Source: Trichuris trichiura | Lineage: Eukaryota > Nematoda > Enoplea > Trichinellida > Trichuridae | DNA length: 64,000 bases | NCBI GenBank assembly: GCA_037903355.1 | Contig: JBAJFE010000004.1 | Coordinates: 5,998,001-6,062,000, forward strand | Direction of reading: 5' to 3' | Shown here: in pieces, positions 13,740 through 25,812 of the stretch | Layout of the letters: the number at the start of each line of letters is the position of its first letter | Numbering within the stretch: position 1 is the first letter of the stretch | Program-made: the position numbers and the translations under genes | The notes under the pieces: model-generated | Told to the model about the DNA's origin: nothing | Databases searched by the model: none | The model's input: the letters and a program-made list of their open reading frames with translations, nothing else

Positions 13740-15110
13740 AACAAGTGCCTTTTAACAACTAACTGGCTTCAGTACGAAGCAGGAAGCGGTTAAAATCTTC
13801 ACTGTTCGCTTCGTGCAACGAACTGAATAATCTGCCATTCAACGATTTATCTCCTGCACATACTTGTCATTTTCACCGCTGTAATGACAAACTGCAGTGA
13901 GCAGTTCGAACGACCGCTGAAGTGTTTTGCGTCCAAAGGGTGCCGACGAATTACGCAATGAACAGCTAATACATTAAGAGAAAACTGCTTCAAATGCGCA
14001 ATAAATCCACTGTGGTTTAGCGCCATCGACGATGCTCCATCAGTTGTTACAGTCATTATGTTCTTGAGAGGGATACTCTTTCAAGTATTCTTCTACAGCG
14101 CGAAATATTGACTCTCCTTTAGTGTCCGTTTTAAAACTTCCTTGGCAAATAATAATTCCTATAATAAACGGTTATCCTCTACAAACTGAACCAAAGCCAG
14201 CAAGTAATGCTTCTCTGCTTGGCAAAGTAAATTCATCATGCTGCAAGGCAAATGGTGTACCCCTCATAAAATTGCATACGCTTTCTTCTACATCACCGCT
14301 CGTCTGCTCAATCCTCCTTCGTACCTTGTTATCGCTTAGAGGGTCTTTTTCATTATTTCAATCGAAGATATTTCCATAAAACATACAACTTTAACCTTAC
14401 GTGCAAAGAGAAAATTTACAACAAATGTGGATTCTACAGAGAAAAACTAGGAGAGCTGACAGCTTCAAACAGAGCACAATTTTATGTCTTTCTTCACATT
14501 CGTTTTGAAGAAACCAGGAATTCCGAAGCTGGGTAGCACTGTTGATATGTCAAAAAATGCTACATACACAAACAATAGAGAAAGAGACATGTAACTATTC
14601 ATGAAGCTCACCCTTGGAGGTGACAAAACGCAAAACGCTGTTCTTTGTTTTCTAACGCTTTCTTTTACTAATCCACTTCAAAATTTTTCTCCTTACAAAA
14701 GTTCATCACAATCACTTCTACAACTTTGTTTATAAGCACCAGAAACGTTACGCCCGACGAAGTGTAGTAGCTGTGCTCCTTAAGCCTTCATTGGTCCCAT
14801 AAATCTCCATAACCTGCTTAGGCTTCATTGAACCTACCCCACCACTAGAATCTCTCTACTTTTATCACCCCCAAGAGAACGATATCGCCCGCATTAGGAA
14901 TCACTTACTGAACCAACAAGCTACGCAGTTTGTCAGAAAAAAGTGAACTCGCGCCGCTTCTACAAAAGCTGTCAGTCAAGTAATTTACCGCAGAAATGGC
15001 TTGGCAATGTGCCGAACTAGCAGTTGTCGAAGCTGATGAAAAACGTGATTGTGACACCAGCATTATCTGTTCCTGTCCTTTCAACGATCGTGTCTTGAAA
15101 TCAAACAATT
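13740..15110 (-). pseudogene. hAT-type transposase remnant (SCAND3/ZBED-like)
   Basis: On the minus strand at 14056-13850 the frame reads T-D-G-A-S-S-M .. G-F-I-A-H-L-K .. A-V-H-C-V-I-R-R-H-P-L-D-A-K, the conserved central block of this transposase family (C-T-D-G-A-P-x-M .. H-C-x-I-H-R-x-A-L). Upstream, at about 14380-14110, another reading carries F-T-L-P-S-R-E-A and G-E-S-I-F-R-A-V-E-E-Y, and an N-terminal-like fragment lies at 15108-14905. Frameshifts and stops separate the pieces, so no functional protein is expected. Boundaries are approximate. Confidence 0.6.
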
Positions 15111-16117
15111 TTTATTTTCAACAACTATAACGCAGTAATTCACGCTTGCCAGCTCTTTTCCATATCTATCTAACGGATAGGAGATATCGCTATCAAATTG
15201 GGTGCCTTGCGAACACAACTGTTCGAAATTTGATTCACCCTTTCTACTTTTCATCGGGCGAATTGTGACTAACGGCTTTCCTAAAGCTACTATTCGACTT
15301 GCTACACCTGTCGCACGAAAGGAAAACAGGGAATAAACTGCTGCTAATAAAAGAGCTAGGCCTGAAATTCAGAGCTTATATCCACTTGCTATAAGCAAGC
15401 GTTTCGTTAAGGCGAGGTTCTGCGGCGCACAAAGGAGCCATATTTATAAAAAACAATGCAGGTATACCCCGCGTTACAAAATCCCACGCTTTACGAAGGA
15501 TTTGCGTGGGCGTTATTCGCGGTTCTGAAGAAGAAAAAAGGATGCAATAGCTTCCATAACAACTATAACATTTTTTCAAATGGTCAACTTCAATCGAAAC
15601 GGACGATCAGTCGCAACTATGAACGCCCAAGCACGCGAAAATTAGTTGCTCGCCTGTCTTGCTGGCTCCGCGACGTCATACCAACAAGTGAAATTCGTAT
15701 CTACCTGTACTCACAGTTTTCCGTTCGTTATTCTCCCAATCACAATGAAGTTACGCCATTTCCACTCCATATGTGGCTCTTCTCACAAAATTAATGCGCT
15801 CTCAGTATATCATAGCATTTTTTCTTAATATTATGCTTCATTTTGCGTCCGCGGCGCTGTTAAGTGGTCTTCTTCCAAACTTTGTCTGCACAAACTCGTC
15901 TGGCACGTTAAGTAATAGGTACCGGTGCCCCGACTTACGAAAGTTCGACTTAAAGAACAACTTTTCCAGTCGCATCAACCTTTGTAAAGCGAGGCGTACC
16001 TGTACGACGATTAATCGTGACAATGAAGTAATGGTTAGAGCGCTGTAAGGGACACGCTAGCCAGCTAAAGCAAGTGCTGCGACCTGTCGAGCTGACTCTT
16101 GCCCGTGTGGGACTAAG

Positions 16118-16275
16118 CATCTCATCTCTCTGACGATAGAACAAGAGCGTTCAGAAAGATAAGGATAGAGTTAGTTGCGTTCTGTATTTTTCCCAAATAA
16201 CTGCTTATGCATTCGTTTGTGGAGCAGTTGTTTCGTTTACCTACAGATACTGACTATTTGAGGAAAAAGAAAAAA
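16118..16275 (+). repeat. single-arm copy of hammerhead family B
   Basis: A hammerhead-like core CTGACGA (about 16130-16136) is followed by a stem with GAAC/GTTC complementarity and GAAAGA. About 90 bases on comes the family-B signature with GAGCAGTTGTTTCGTTTA (near 16222-16240). The spacing matches the copy at 48.93-49.06 kb. The loss of GCTH after GAAA suggests decay. Confidence 0.5.
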
Positions 16276-16279
16276 GCTG

Positions 16280-19122
16280 TGGAATGAATGATCTTCAAAT
16301 AGAACAAGCGTTTCATGCTTTACAATTAATCTTTCAGGACTTTCTTCAATCAAAGTGATTAAAAAACATGGAATCTCCATCATATCTGGACACCTGCCAG
16401 GATAAAACTCATTTATTCAGTTTACTAATGCACGGGTGAGAATTGCCTAAATGAGCAACACGAAGGACAAGTGAGTTCATGGCATAACTAATTTGCAGTT
16501 ATTTGTAAACAATACTTCTCCTTTTAAATACCGGCTGCTTGCTTGCTGGTTAGAATAGCTTCCTCCCTTTCGAATGGCACAGCTTTACCCAAGTTGAGCC
16601 TGAGATTCACGTGTCCAATCGGCTGACAATGAAATAGAGCAGAGAAAGCTCCAAGAGCTTCAATTACTAAACTGTTTACTTTCAATAAGGATAAAACTCG
16701 GCAACTGAAAGAAAGGAGCGCTAGCTACATTACTTCTCTGCGAATTCAACCTTCCTAATTTAGAAAATTGAAAGGAAGACAATATGCAATTAGCTAATAC
16801 TAAAATGGGTTACAGAGCATTACGGACACTGAGAACAAGACAAGCAAAGATATGCGCCCTGCTCATTATTAGCGTTGCTGCATAGCAACCTCGCATTAAA
16901 ACAAGCGGTGGTTGTGGCTCACAGGAAGTCGTAAGCCTTACGAACCTCGATACTTCGAGCAACAATCTAATGCTAACCGCTGCTATTATATCAAGATATT
17001 ACCAGTGCTATTTTGTTACTGCGAAGCCTGAATTTTGGCTGTCATTTGTGACTATTGTTGCCATATTTTCCTACATGAGGGAGACTGTTTTTGTAACCTA
17101 CTGTTTTATGGAAGTGTGGAAACTTCTCACTGCATGGTTTCTTTGTCGTAATTTACGCAGATTTATAGCCTCTTTAGTGAATACGAAAAACAAGTTTTTT
17201 AGACCTTCGGAAAAGTTCAAACATAGACTTACCGCGGAATAAACGGAATTCAGAGTGAAGATTTCTTTAAGAAACACCCAGTTTATTATTGGTTTGAGTG
17301 CGACCGCGTAGAAGATGCAAACGTTGTGGGAAACGCAGTAGACAACGGCTACTCTTTTGAACTGACCAAGTTTTCGAAGCAGTAGAAATATGGCCTAACA
17401 CCAGACTCAGAATTTCGCAAACAGCTCAAGGGCTCCTCGTTCAGTAATCAGCAGGCACTTTGGACAAATGTCGAAGATGAAAGCTATGCAAGAATCTACT
17501 ATACGAGCTGTCTCATGGGCACAAGTACTTAACGATTAACGTTTGCTCTGGTTTAGCGCTGAGGCAATAAAGCGATCTCCTTCTGAACCGAATTGTCCTG
17601 TGACGAATGATGTAGCTGTTTGGTTCGGTAAACATGCACCGCTGAGAACTTTTCAAAGCCCAGACCTTTTTCCAAGGCCCTGCATCTGAAAACATTACTA
17701 ACTGCAGTGCTCTTACATTTGGCGAGATAATGAGACTGTTATGCGCTGGTAACCTTGTTACAAAAACCAAAAAAGACATGGCTGCGTTGGAACATCGAAC
17801 AGGAACGATCCGCTTAAGAACGACGTTCAGCAGCCTGTACAGGACGCTGGTTTACTCGTTTCAAAAAGAACCATGTCTGACCTCGGCAGCGTCTTGGTAA
17901 GCGGGACTGGACTTGTCACGAAACGTATTTGAAATAAACAAAACGGCTTGCTCCGTAAAAGGCTAAGAAATATCGGAAGCGTATACAGTAAATATTAGTA
18001 ATTCGTAAGCTCATCCGATCAATTACGAACGTACTAAGGAAATTAGCAAGCACGCTTCACCTAAGTACCGAAGTCGACGTTCTTTTAGTGGGTCCTCAAG
18101 CTAGCACGTTTTCTGCAACGGTATCTAACGTAACTGATGTTTTTTTATGTCTTTGATTCCCATCCAAGCATGTCATGAATCATTAAGCCTTGCTTGGTCT
18201 TCACTAACCTACCTTGAAACCAGCAAGAAATTTTGTTAAAATGAGACAAAGATTTCAAAACTTTAAACAGGAAGCTATCCCGCTCTAACTGGGTAAACTA
18301 TTCTCTCGAAGTAGGAATCCACGTAACAGACTCACATCTCTTCGATCACTAATATATAATGACCAGTTGATCATTGAGAATAGCCGCAATTGAAATTCAA
18401 AGCCATGGACGAATGATCAACTGAGAAAAATTAATGCGAGTGCACACGTCACATAGTTTTTGGAATGAACCTATTCTAAGTATCCTCACAAGAATGCATG
18501 TTATAACGATGGATGATAAATGAGCTCATCTCTGAAGAATGTTCTGACCATCCGTTGACTTAACTTTTGCTCTTTAAATAGTGGCAGTGAAGTCAAACAA
18601 TCGGACCAAGTCATTACAAAACTGAATTTTTGCACGTGCAGAATGTCATCTTGGAAAATAATTTACGCGATAATTTATGTAAAGTAAAATGTTTTACTTC
18701 AAGTAACGACTGCTAGTCAAACTAGCTTGTTGGAAGCTGAAAGATTAACACTTGGCGCAGTGAACCTATATTAAGCGCAAAAACAGTACCTGCAGTTAAA
18801 AGCCCTCAACTATGCCCGGAACTATCGCTGACGAAGTGATAAATGTGACTGCGGAAGTGGTAAACGATTTAGCAGGATGAATACGCTAACATGGATAAAA
18901 AATAGAAACAGATAATACTTAACACTATTTGAGGTGGGACAAAATAAAGGAAAAGAGACTATCGTGAATCGACAATCGCTCCTTCAGCGCCAGTCTGTCC
19001 ACTGCGTGAACGTCTTTCGATCTTGTCGCTGTCCGCTCGGACGGCTGCAACAACCGGTATACTCTGTAGGAAATGAAAAACACCATCACAAGGGCAGTCT
19101 GAGTACAAGTAGTTAAAAAAGA
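16280..19122. other. no supportable gene
   Basis: No frame with recognisable domains. The plus ORF at 16970-17242 is hydrophobic but isolated, with no family motif. Short frames at 18934-19168 overlap on opposite strands beside the 3' end of the protease gene. Confidence 0.4.
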
Positions 19123-22100
19123 TTATACAAGTTCGCCTTTCCATAACTTTTTCCATTCTCCACGGCAAAGACCAATTACGTGGACGGGAATAAGAACGGA
19201 AGGCACTAGATAAAGCAAGGCTGGCTGACTCGTTGAGAGCAAGCGTCCGACAGAGTAAGTTATAGTTGTTCCCAAAGCATATGCTGAAGGAATAAGTACA
19301 AAAGCATTAATAACAGCAGACGTAACATACGAACTTACCAGCACTTGAAACTACAAAATACAACATATATGGCGTCTTCCAATTGAGGTCATAGGCACAG
19401 CTAAACCCAACAACACTACCTAAATTGTTGGGTCAGAATTCGGTGTATATTGCAGAGAACATCCACGCAGTTAAAAAAAGAAAGAAATACGCTCAAAATA
19501 AAACGGATTCCATCACTACTAGAACTGGCTTAACTACTTGTTAGCGCTGTTCAGCGAGCAGATGAACAATTGCCTGAGCATTCTGCCAAGAGCCTGTAGT
19601 TTAGTACCTTATTATTAACATCAAAAGTCAGACGAAGAAATTAACATACGATAAATGCTTATTGGTGCTTACAGAACCTAATAGTTGCAGCATGAGCGCA
19701 TGTGAGTGGGACGCAACAAGTCGCGTCGCTTTTGGGTGCTGATAGGCATGACAGAAAGGGGTCAAATAGGCACATTGTACTAAACGGCTTGATTAATCAG
19801 ATACATAACTCAGTGATGTTGATCAGACGAGTGGAAAAGTTATGCCTTACGAATAGATTCTCCTCTATTTAGTGAAAGTGGAACAGGCTCCTGCATGCAG
19901 GTATTGTTTTCGGCTGCAAATAGTGCCGACTTGAGAAAAATGTTTGGCAAGTTCAGAAGCTTTGACTGCCCCACTCCTTAACTGAGCAGTGCCAACAGGT
20001 AATGAGGCCCTTTCAAACAAGATGAAATCTTTTTTATCGATCCCTTATAGAAGTTCATCTTTAATTTCTTTTGTTAGTTTATAAACACTATTCCACAGTC
20101 GCTTGAACAATTTATATTTACCGTACCTGGCAGGATAACATCGCCGATGCCATACAAAGCAAAAGGATATGAGGTAATGCTTGAGAACTTCAAGCACTGG
20201 AAGGAATTGGCCGTTACATGTGGAAACAGAAACACAAGCGGTAACTGAAAAACTCGGTTTGAGTTTCCTACTTCCGTACAACATTTTAATTACCGATTCT
20301 TTCCAAACATAACTTCCTGCGATCATTTCGGACTGATTACAGAAACCGCCAGTAGCTACGTAAGTCATAATACTGCAGCCCTAAAGAAAACTGGGTAATG
20401 CAATGCCCAATCTTGAACAGCATTCTTACTTTAGTAAGGTAAGGACTACCCGAAACCATAAAGACATCGTAAAACAAAAACATGGATAAGAAGATGGTCG
20501 CGAACTAGAATCTATCATGAATGCATCAAACCATAACCAATAGCTACGAACCTTTAGACTTGGCAATCGAAGGAACCGAATTGCAGTGACGGACACAAAC
20601 ATACCAAGTATGTCTTGCAGAATGAAAGCATACCTGAGCGGATTTTTTAAAATAAACCAATGGTGCAACGTTGTTACCATTTTTTCCTCACAATAAACCA
20701 AGTTACAGGCAAGGAAAAACATAACAACCTGAGTGCTAATTTGCATACGCAACACTTCTTGCAGCAGCATCTCAAACTTTTGGGGCAGTATGAGTTGGAA
20801 GTGCGAGGCATGAGCCACCTGAAAACAAGGAACTACGAAAACATAAAACTCACGTGCGAACCAGACTCGTATTCTAAAAGCCGGCTATTTGCAATAACTA
20901 ACATCAGACACTTGTAAAGTGAATCTGCTGAGCCAATGACGTAGATAACAAGGAAAACCCACACTAAACGTTAAAGAATATGTCAACTTTTCAAAAGACT
21001 ATTGCAATTACTCACCTAGATAATCATAAAAAAAGTACAATAGCAAAATTAAAGAAATGGTAAAGGTGCCAGCAATCACGATCCCGGCACAGCTTAAATA
21101 GTCTATTTCTTCCTGCTTCGGTTCGGACTTTTGCTGTGAAGTGGTATGATTATCGGGTGCTTCATCGTCGCCAGCATTAAAAGTATGCCTCATTGCTGGC
21201 TGTCTTTTCTTTGCAATTGTAGGGAAAAACCTGAACAAAACACACACGTCATAGTTTCATCCTTACACAAAATAGTTCGCGGCAAGAATTTGAAAATGTG
21301 TACTACGCGCTTCATATCGTACGCTCAAGTATTAATGAAGTGAAAACGTAACTACTTAGAATTATTCTCGCATAGAAGTGCTTCCTGTCTCAAAATAGAC
21401 TTACAGAAAGAATTCCTTGTATGAAACGGTAACTGACCTTAGCTGAACCTCAAATCTTAACTATATCAAAATGAACCGGTTATTGCTATTAGTTGCGCTA
21501 CTAATCCAGTAAATCCATTACTCACATCAGTTCGCGGGATCTTCCTGACCAAATGCCACCGAGAATAACACATACAGTAGGGATGAGAACATTGAGAAAG
21601 TAAGCCACATTAAAGGTTTCCACTTCCGATGTGTAAAACCGAAGTTCCACATCTTCAGACTGGTTCCGGTTATTCTGATACAATCGCTAGAAAAGCAATG
21701 TTTCCGCTGAAAATACAACAACAATTCATTGTTTTTCAAAACCTCCATTTCGTGAACGGTTGGAGAGTCAAAGTAGAATACCGATCCATTGAACCGAGAT
21801 ATGTTCACATAAGGATTGCTGTACCAGCGTCTCTACAAAATGACAAATAACGGTGAAGCTAGATTCACATTTTTTGATTCTTAAGATAGGTCCTTAAAAA
21901 CTCCCTAAACTGACAAAGAAATAAAGTTAGTTCTGAAAGTTTTACAAAGTGAACAAATAGGAGTAACTCTAGCGCAAGTGGATCCTAGCAATCACTGATA
22001 CAAATTTGCCATTCGATCATCTGTTTTTAAATCAAAAAACCGTGTACTACAAACAGGACCGAATCGTTTCAAACAAAATGGAAAGTTCTGCAAAGAAGAA

Positions 22101-22974
22101 CCAGAGTAGAAACATATGTGGAAACTGTTGTGTAACACTTTAACTTTGGGTTAGGAAAACTTGCTCGACAAGATCAGGTTTCCAACTACAACCTCCCTCA
22201 GACGCTGGTAAATATAACCCTATGACGTTACAAATGTTTGCAGTAAAACAACGCTGCGTTCAAGATAACGTACTACAACTATTAGTAAATAATACTAGCG
22301 CCAAGATCACAAATACCAAGTACACAACAAGGATAACAAGAGTTATTTTCGTTTAGCAACATGGACATCGTGAAAAATTTAACTTTAGCAACATTTAGCC
22401 TAAAAGAGAACAAGCTTATCATTCCCTCTGCGTAGATATCTATATTAGACGAGCTAAACGATATCACTTAAGCTGTAAACGAAATCTTCCACAACGAGAC
22501 TACATTGCTTCAGCGTTAAGCCTACCAGAGGACTTTCCTGAAAAAGAGCTACTTCGCCTCCTCTGGACTTCAAAACGTCTAATCGTTCATTCACTTCGGC
22601 ACCACCACTTGAGCAAGCGCTGTCATTTACTGATTCCAGAATGCCAAATACGGCTTTTCCAAAGAAGGATATGTTTTCATCGGGAACACTGCACCAGTGA
22701 TCATCATTTTGTGGCCAGAAAGCCAAGTGGAAAGTTGGAGCCTCTTCTAGGTAACTGGCAACCTTAGAGCCTATCTGGTAATTGCCACACAAAACAGCAG
22801 ATAGATTTGTTCGTTTGTTCACGCAGTGCGCATAAATAATCGTACTGCTAACAGTCTCTGAGGAAGACCACTTTGACTGAAGCAAGTTCAACAAGCTATT
22901 CAATGCTCTTCTGAAGGTACACTTACCAAGAGAAGACTAATTCCCACAAAGATGAGAAGGCTAAAACGTGACAT
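19123..22974 (-). CDS. signal peptide peptidase-like (SPPL2-type) intramembrane aspartyl protease
   Basis: Modelled minus-strand exons: 22974-22927, 22876-22526, 21832-21743, 21686-21526, 21230-21016, 20963-20854, 20757-20678, 20633-20552, 20504-20430, 20380-20294, 20244-20127, 19419-19339 and 19283-19123, phases consistent, about 552 residues (human SPPL2 proteins are 520-600). Exon 1 encodes a signal peptide (M-S-R-F-S-L-L-I-F-V-G). Exons 2-4 form the lumenal protease-associated-like region, ending in I-L-G-G-I-W-S-G. Family hallmarks follow: L-Q-D-I-L-G, catalytic Asp 1 in F-Y-D-V-F, catalytic Asp 2 in Y-G-I-G-D-V-I-L-P-G, and S-Q-P-A-L-L-Y-L-V-P (PAL motif). It is expected to cleave type II membrane-protein stubs in endosomal or lysosomal membranes. 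The start of exon 7 is uncertain: 20818 would leave a 35-bp intron in the wrong phase. Introns of 696, 295 and 707 bp contrast with the others (44-96 bp). An AG acceptor 14 bases before the ATG suggests trans-splicing. Confidence 0.9.
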
Positions 22975-22989
22975 AACGCCGGAATATGC

Positions 22990-23596
22990 TAGAATCCCAA
23001 AGTCCTTTTCTTCCGCGTCTACTAATTTGAATGGTACAATAGATTCCTAGTCAGCAAAGCGATAACATCGCATCCACAAGGAACATGAATTTAAGAGTTG
23101 CTTACTGTCACTTTAACCATTTTCAGGTACATACGTATAAAGCTTTCTCAAAAATCCGTGCACATATCCACTGACACTCCAACCCTGACCAGCTTTCCGA
23201 TTAGCATTGACAGAATGATTTGAAATGCCAATAGCAAGTAGGACATCGGCGCAACAGATATTGCTTAATGTATTACTTGTTCGGGCCAATCGCTGTTTGT
23301 TCATTTGGCATGAATGAACTTCGTCGTGACAGCAGAAACGGTTTACAACGTATGATGGAGAGCTCCGTATGCATATAAAAGTCGTATGTCCCATTTGTTA
23401 AGGGCATGCGCACGTCGTGCATTTTTCTAGGGACTGTACTACACTATTCTTAACGAAACTTCACTTGTTATCAATACAGCAGGCCTGAAGTGTACCCGCA
23501 GTTTAGTACCTCTGAATTTTATTTTCAACTTGAATTTTTCTCGGGATAACAATGCTAGGCACCTGTTGATAAAGCCTCCGCGCGACAAGCGATTTT
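22990..23596. other. intergenic, no gene seen
   Basis: Between the protease gene and the LTR element. A minus-strand frame at 23394-23113 is Cys-containing but has no signal peptide or known spacing pattern, and no splice partners were found. Confidence 0.35.
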
Positions 23597-23601
23597 AATT
23601 C

Positions 23602-23973
23602 TGTTCCGGACTCCGCAGCCATACGCAAAAATCTTTATTACAATCAATCCAGGCAAGCACGCAATCGCCAAACCATAGAAAGCGAAAAACCCCCGAGACA
23701 ACCAAGCGTCTCCTTTTATAGACTTCTGTTGACCGTTGAGCGGCGCCTCTGTTCGAGCCGCTGCCATATTTGCATAGGAGTTAGTAAGCTATGAGTCACC
23801 CTGCGCTCGGGTGATCGTTATCTTTCTCCCAACGCTCGCGCCCACAGATCCGTGCCAGGTCGCGCCCAGCTTGGGGGCCGGCAGTCGCCCCGTCATCAAA
23901 ATTATCAGTCCTGCTAGAGGCAGTGCTTGGCAGGCGGTCCCTCCCGCGCACCGCCAATCGGTCGGCTGGCACA
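23602..23973 (-). repeat. 3' LTR
   Basis: Partner of the LTR at 26455-26827 with the same termini, TATAAAA (23720-23714) and AATAAA (23639-23634). It is preceded on the coding strand by a polypurine tract (23982-23974), the normal position for plus-strand priming. Confidence 0.93.
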
Positions 23974-23982
23974 CTCCCCCCT
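23974..23982 (-). promoter_or_regulatory. polypurine tract
   Basis: AGGGGGGAG on the minus strand, directly adjoining the 3' LTR, as expected for the plus-strand primer of LTR retrotransposons. Confidence 0.75.
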
Positions 23983-24010
23983 GATGACTATTCACAAGAA
24001 GGGGAGCGCC

Positions 24011-24843
24011 CTAACGTCGGCGGATTCTGACCGACCGACGGGGCATTTCCACTGGCGAAACTGCGATTTGCCCCTCCGCAGGGGTTTCTGGCTGGACCGG
24101 TCCAGAAGCGTCGGGAAGCGCGGGCGACTCCACTTGACTTCCGTCCAGTCGTAGAGGCAGGCGGACGTTCAGGCTATCGTCATTGTCAATGGCGGCTGTC
24201 TGTCTGTCCTGGTAGGTAACACAGGGTGCACGAAAGGTCATAGGAAGTGCGCGGCGACGTATATCCCGGATGTGCCGAGGCATCCCATCGATTTCAACAG
24301 CTTGGTCTGATATGACCTTCGTGACGGTGCCTTTGTCATACGGTGTGTCGCACCTTCCGGCTGGTGGCTTTACCCACACTGTATCCCCGGGAACATATGG
24401 GCATTCAGCGACTAGGGCGTCAGTTTCGACCGGGTCTATGGTCCGGACCCTCACTTGATAGTGGTAGAGGGCGTTCGCCGGAGCCGTCGCGGCGGAGCTA
24501 TCGTCACGTGGAGTCACATTGTATAGGTATACCGCTTCCATCACTGAGCAATTTTTCCTGGAGGCGATAACTTTCACCGTACAATGGCATCTCTCCGCCA
24601 AGTTCGATCCACCTCAAGGTTCCCTTGTCTCCATTTCGTTGGGGCGGGATCAATGGACCGGCAAGTTTCACACTTGCTAACCACTTCACTCACGCATCTC
24701 TTTGACACGGTTGGATCACGCCTCCTAACGAAGTAAAGCGTGCGTTTTACTCCGGGGTGGCCCATGCTACGATGTACGCTGACTGTAACGAACAGAGGAC
24801 CAGAACGTGACTTAACCTCGACGGTTGCTGATACGTACAACAC
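24011..24843 (-). pseudogene. integrase fragments (zinc-binding domain and C-terminal tail)
   Basis: 24843-24580 encodes an integrase zinc-binding domain: H-R-S-M-G-H, then C-E-T-C about 30 residues on. It then breaks near 24590 and a second frame (24601-24011) encodes the integrase C-terminal module: V-P-G-D-T-V-W-V-K-P-P .. G-T-V-T-K-V-I-S-D .. V-E-I-D-G-M-P-R-H-I-R-D-I-R, ending in a basic tail and stop. The D,D-35-E catalytic core between them is missing, so integrase activity is not possible. Confidence 0.85.
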
Positions 24844-25189
24844 ACCGGAGAGAACGAAATTTTACTCAGCAAGAAAACAGATGAAGACGAACGAAAGTAG
24901 CGAGCAGAAAGACGAACTGCCGCACGAGAGCGAAACAAAAGCGAAACTGCCCCAGATCTCCCTGTACGAGGCACCTAGCGTTCCCTTTGATTCTTACGTG
25001 ATAAATGGCTGAGTGACAGGTGACGACATCTGTCACTTACAGCGAAGGTGCCTGAAGGGCTCGCACAGGAATGATTGATCACTTTCGTTACGGGCCGTTG
25101 GGTTGTCTCCTTAGGCAGTCCCTTCTGCAACGGCAACGTCACCGTTTCCGTTACACTGACAATTAGCTTCTCAGATAGCTCCACGTCAG

Positions 25190-25422
25190 CCAGAGCAGCA
25201 GCGGGAAAGGCCATGTGGATCAGCCGGCGTTAACCATCGTCGAGGCACCCTCGTCAAAATATCCGCTCGATTATCCGCAGATTTCACCTGCCTGACGGTG
25301 AGGTTCGGGTCGTATTCTTTAACCAAGGCCAACACCGTGGCTATACGTCTTCGATATAGCATTTCATTGGCCGCTCTTGTCTTTAAACGAGTCCTCCCAG
25401 AGAGGGCAACTTTGATCCATCG
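25190..25422 (-). pseudogene. RNase H fragment of pol
   Basis: The minus-strand frame starting near 25419 reads to V-R-Q-V-K-S-A-D-N-R-A-D-I-L-T-R-V-P and then R-W-L, the C-terminal RNase H motif of Ty3-type pol proteins (D-N-x-A-D-x-L-T-R). A stop follows near 25193. The upstream part of the domain and the reverse transcriptase are deleted. Confidence 0.75.
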
Positions 25423-25437
25423 ATGAACCGACGCGGA

Positions 25438-25794
25438 TCAGTCATCAATTCGAGATCCTTCATTTGCGTAAGATTCATCTGCTGATTCATCGTCGGTCAA
25501 GTAGACCTCGAACCGGCCGCCTGTGGTTTGGCTCTTTTCGAGCCAATACTCCAGGAGGGCCAGCTCGAGGTCGGCCGGGACGCCTGGAATTGATAACGTA
25601 ATCTTGAGCGACTCCAATCGCGCTTCCAAAGCTTGGACGTCGTCGTCATCTGTCGCTTCCGCTTCTATTTCGGCCTGTCGTGCTTCAAACTTTCTTTTTT
25701 CTTTTTCAAAATAAATAAACGCCGCTTTCACATGTTCTTCATTCATTCGGACGGCGTTCGGCTTCTTCTTCAAGCTCTGATTGTAAGCTTGCAT
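25438..25794 (-). CDS. unrecognised acidic ORF inside the LTR element
   Basis: 118 codons from ATG, in frame with gag but separated from it by TGA and six further codons. It is rich in Glu/Lys/Asp with a likely coiled-coil stretch (E-K-E-K-R-K-F-E-A-R-Q-A-E-I-E-A-E) and an acidic tail (D-D-E-S-A-D-E-S). No retroelement domain is recognisable. It sits exactly where protease and reverse transcriptase should be. It could be captured host sequence, the remnant of a divergent gag/pol linker, or filler at the deletion junction. Confidence 0.45.
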   Translation of the reverse strand: MQAYNQSLKKKPNAVRMNEEHVKAAFIYFEKEKRKFEARQAEIEAEATDDDDVQALEARLESLKITLSIPGVPADLELALLEYWLEKSQTTGGRFEVYLTDDESADESYANEGSRIDD

Positions 25795-25812
25795 GAACGC
25801 CGTCCATCCGGC

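Noticed and set aside
23113..23394. Minus frame of 93 codons with several Cys upstream of the protease gene
   Set aside because: No signal peptide, no known Cys pattern, not joinable to the protease exons.
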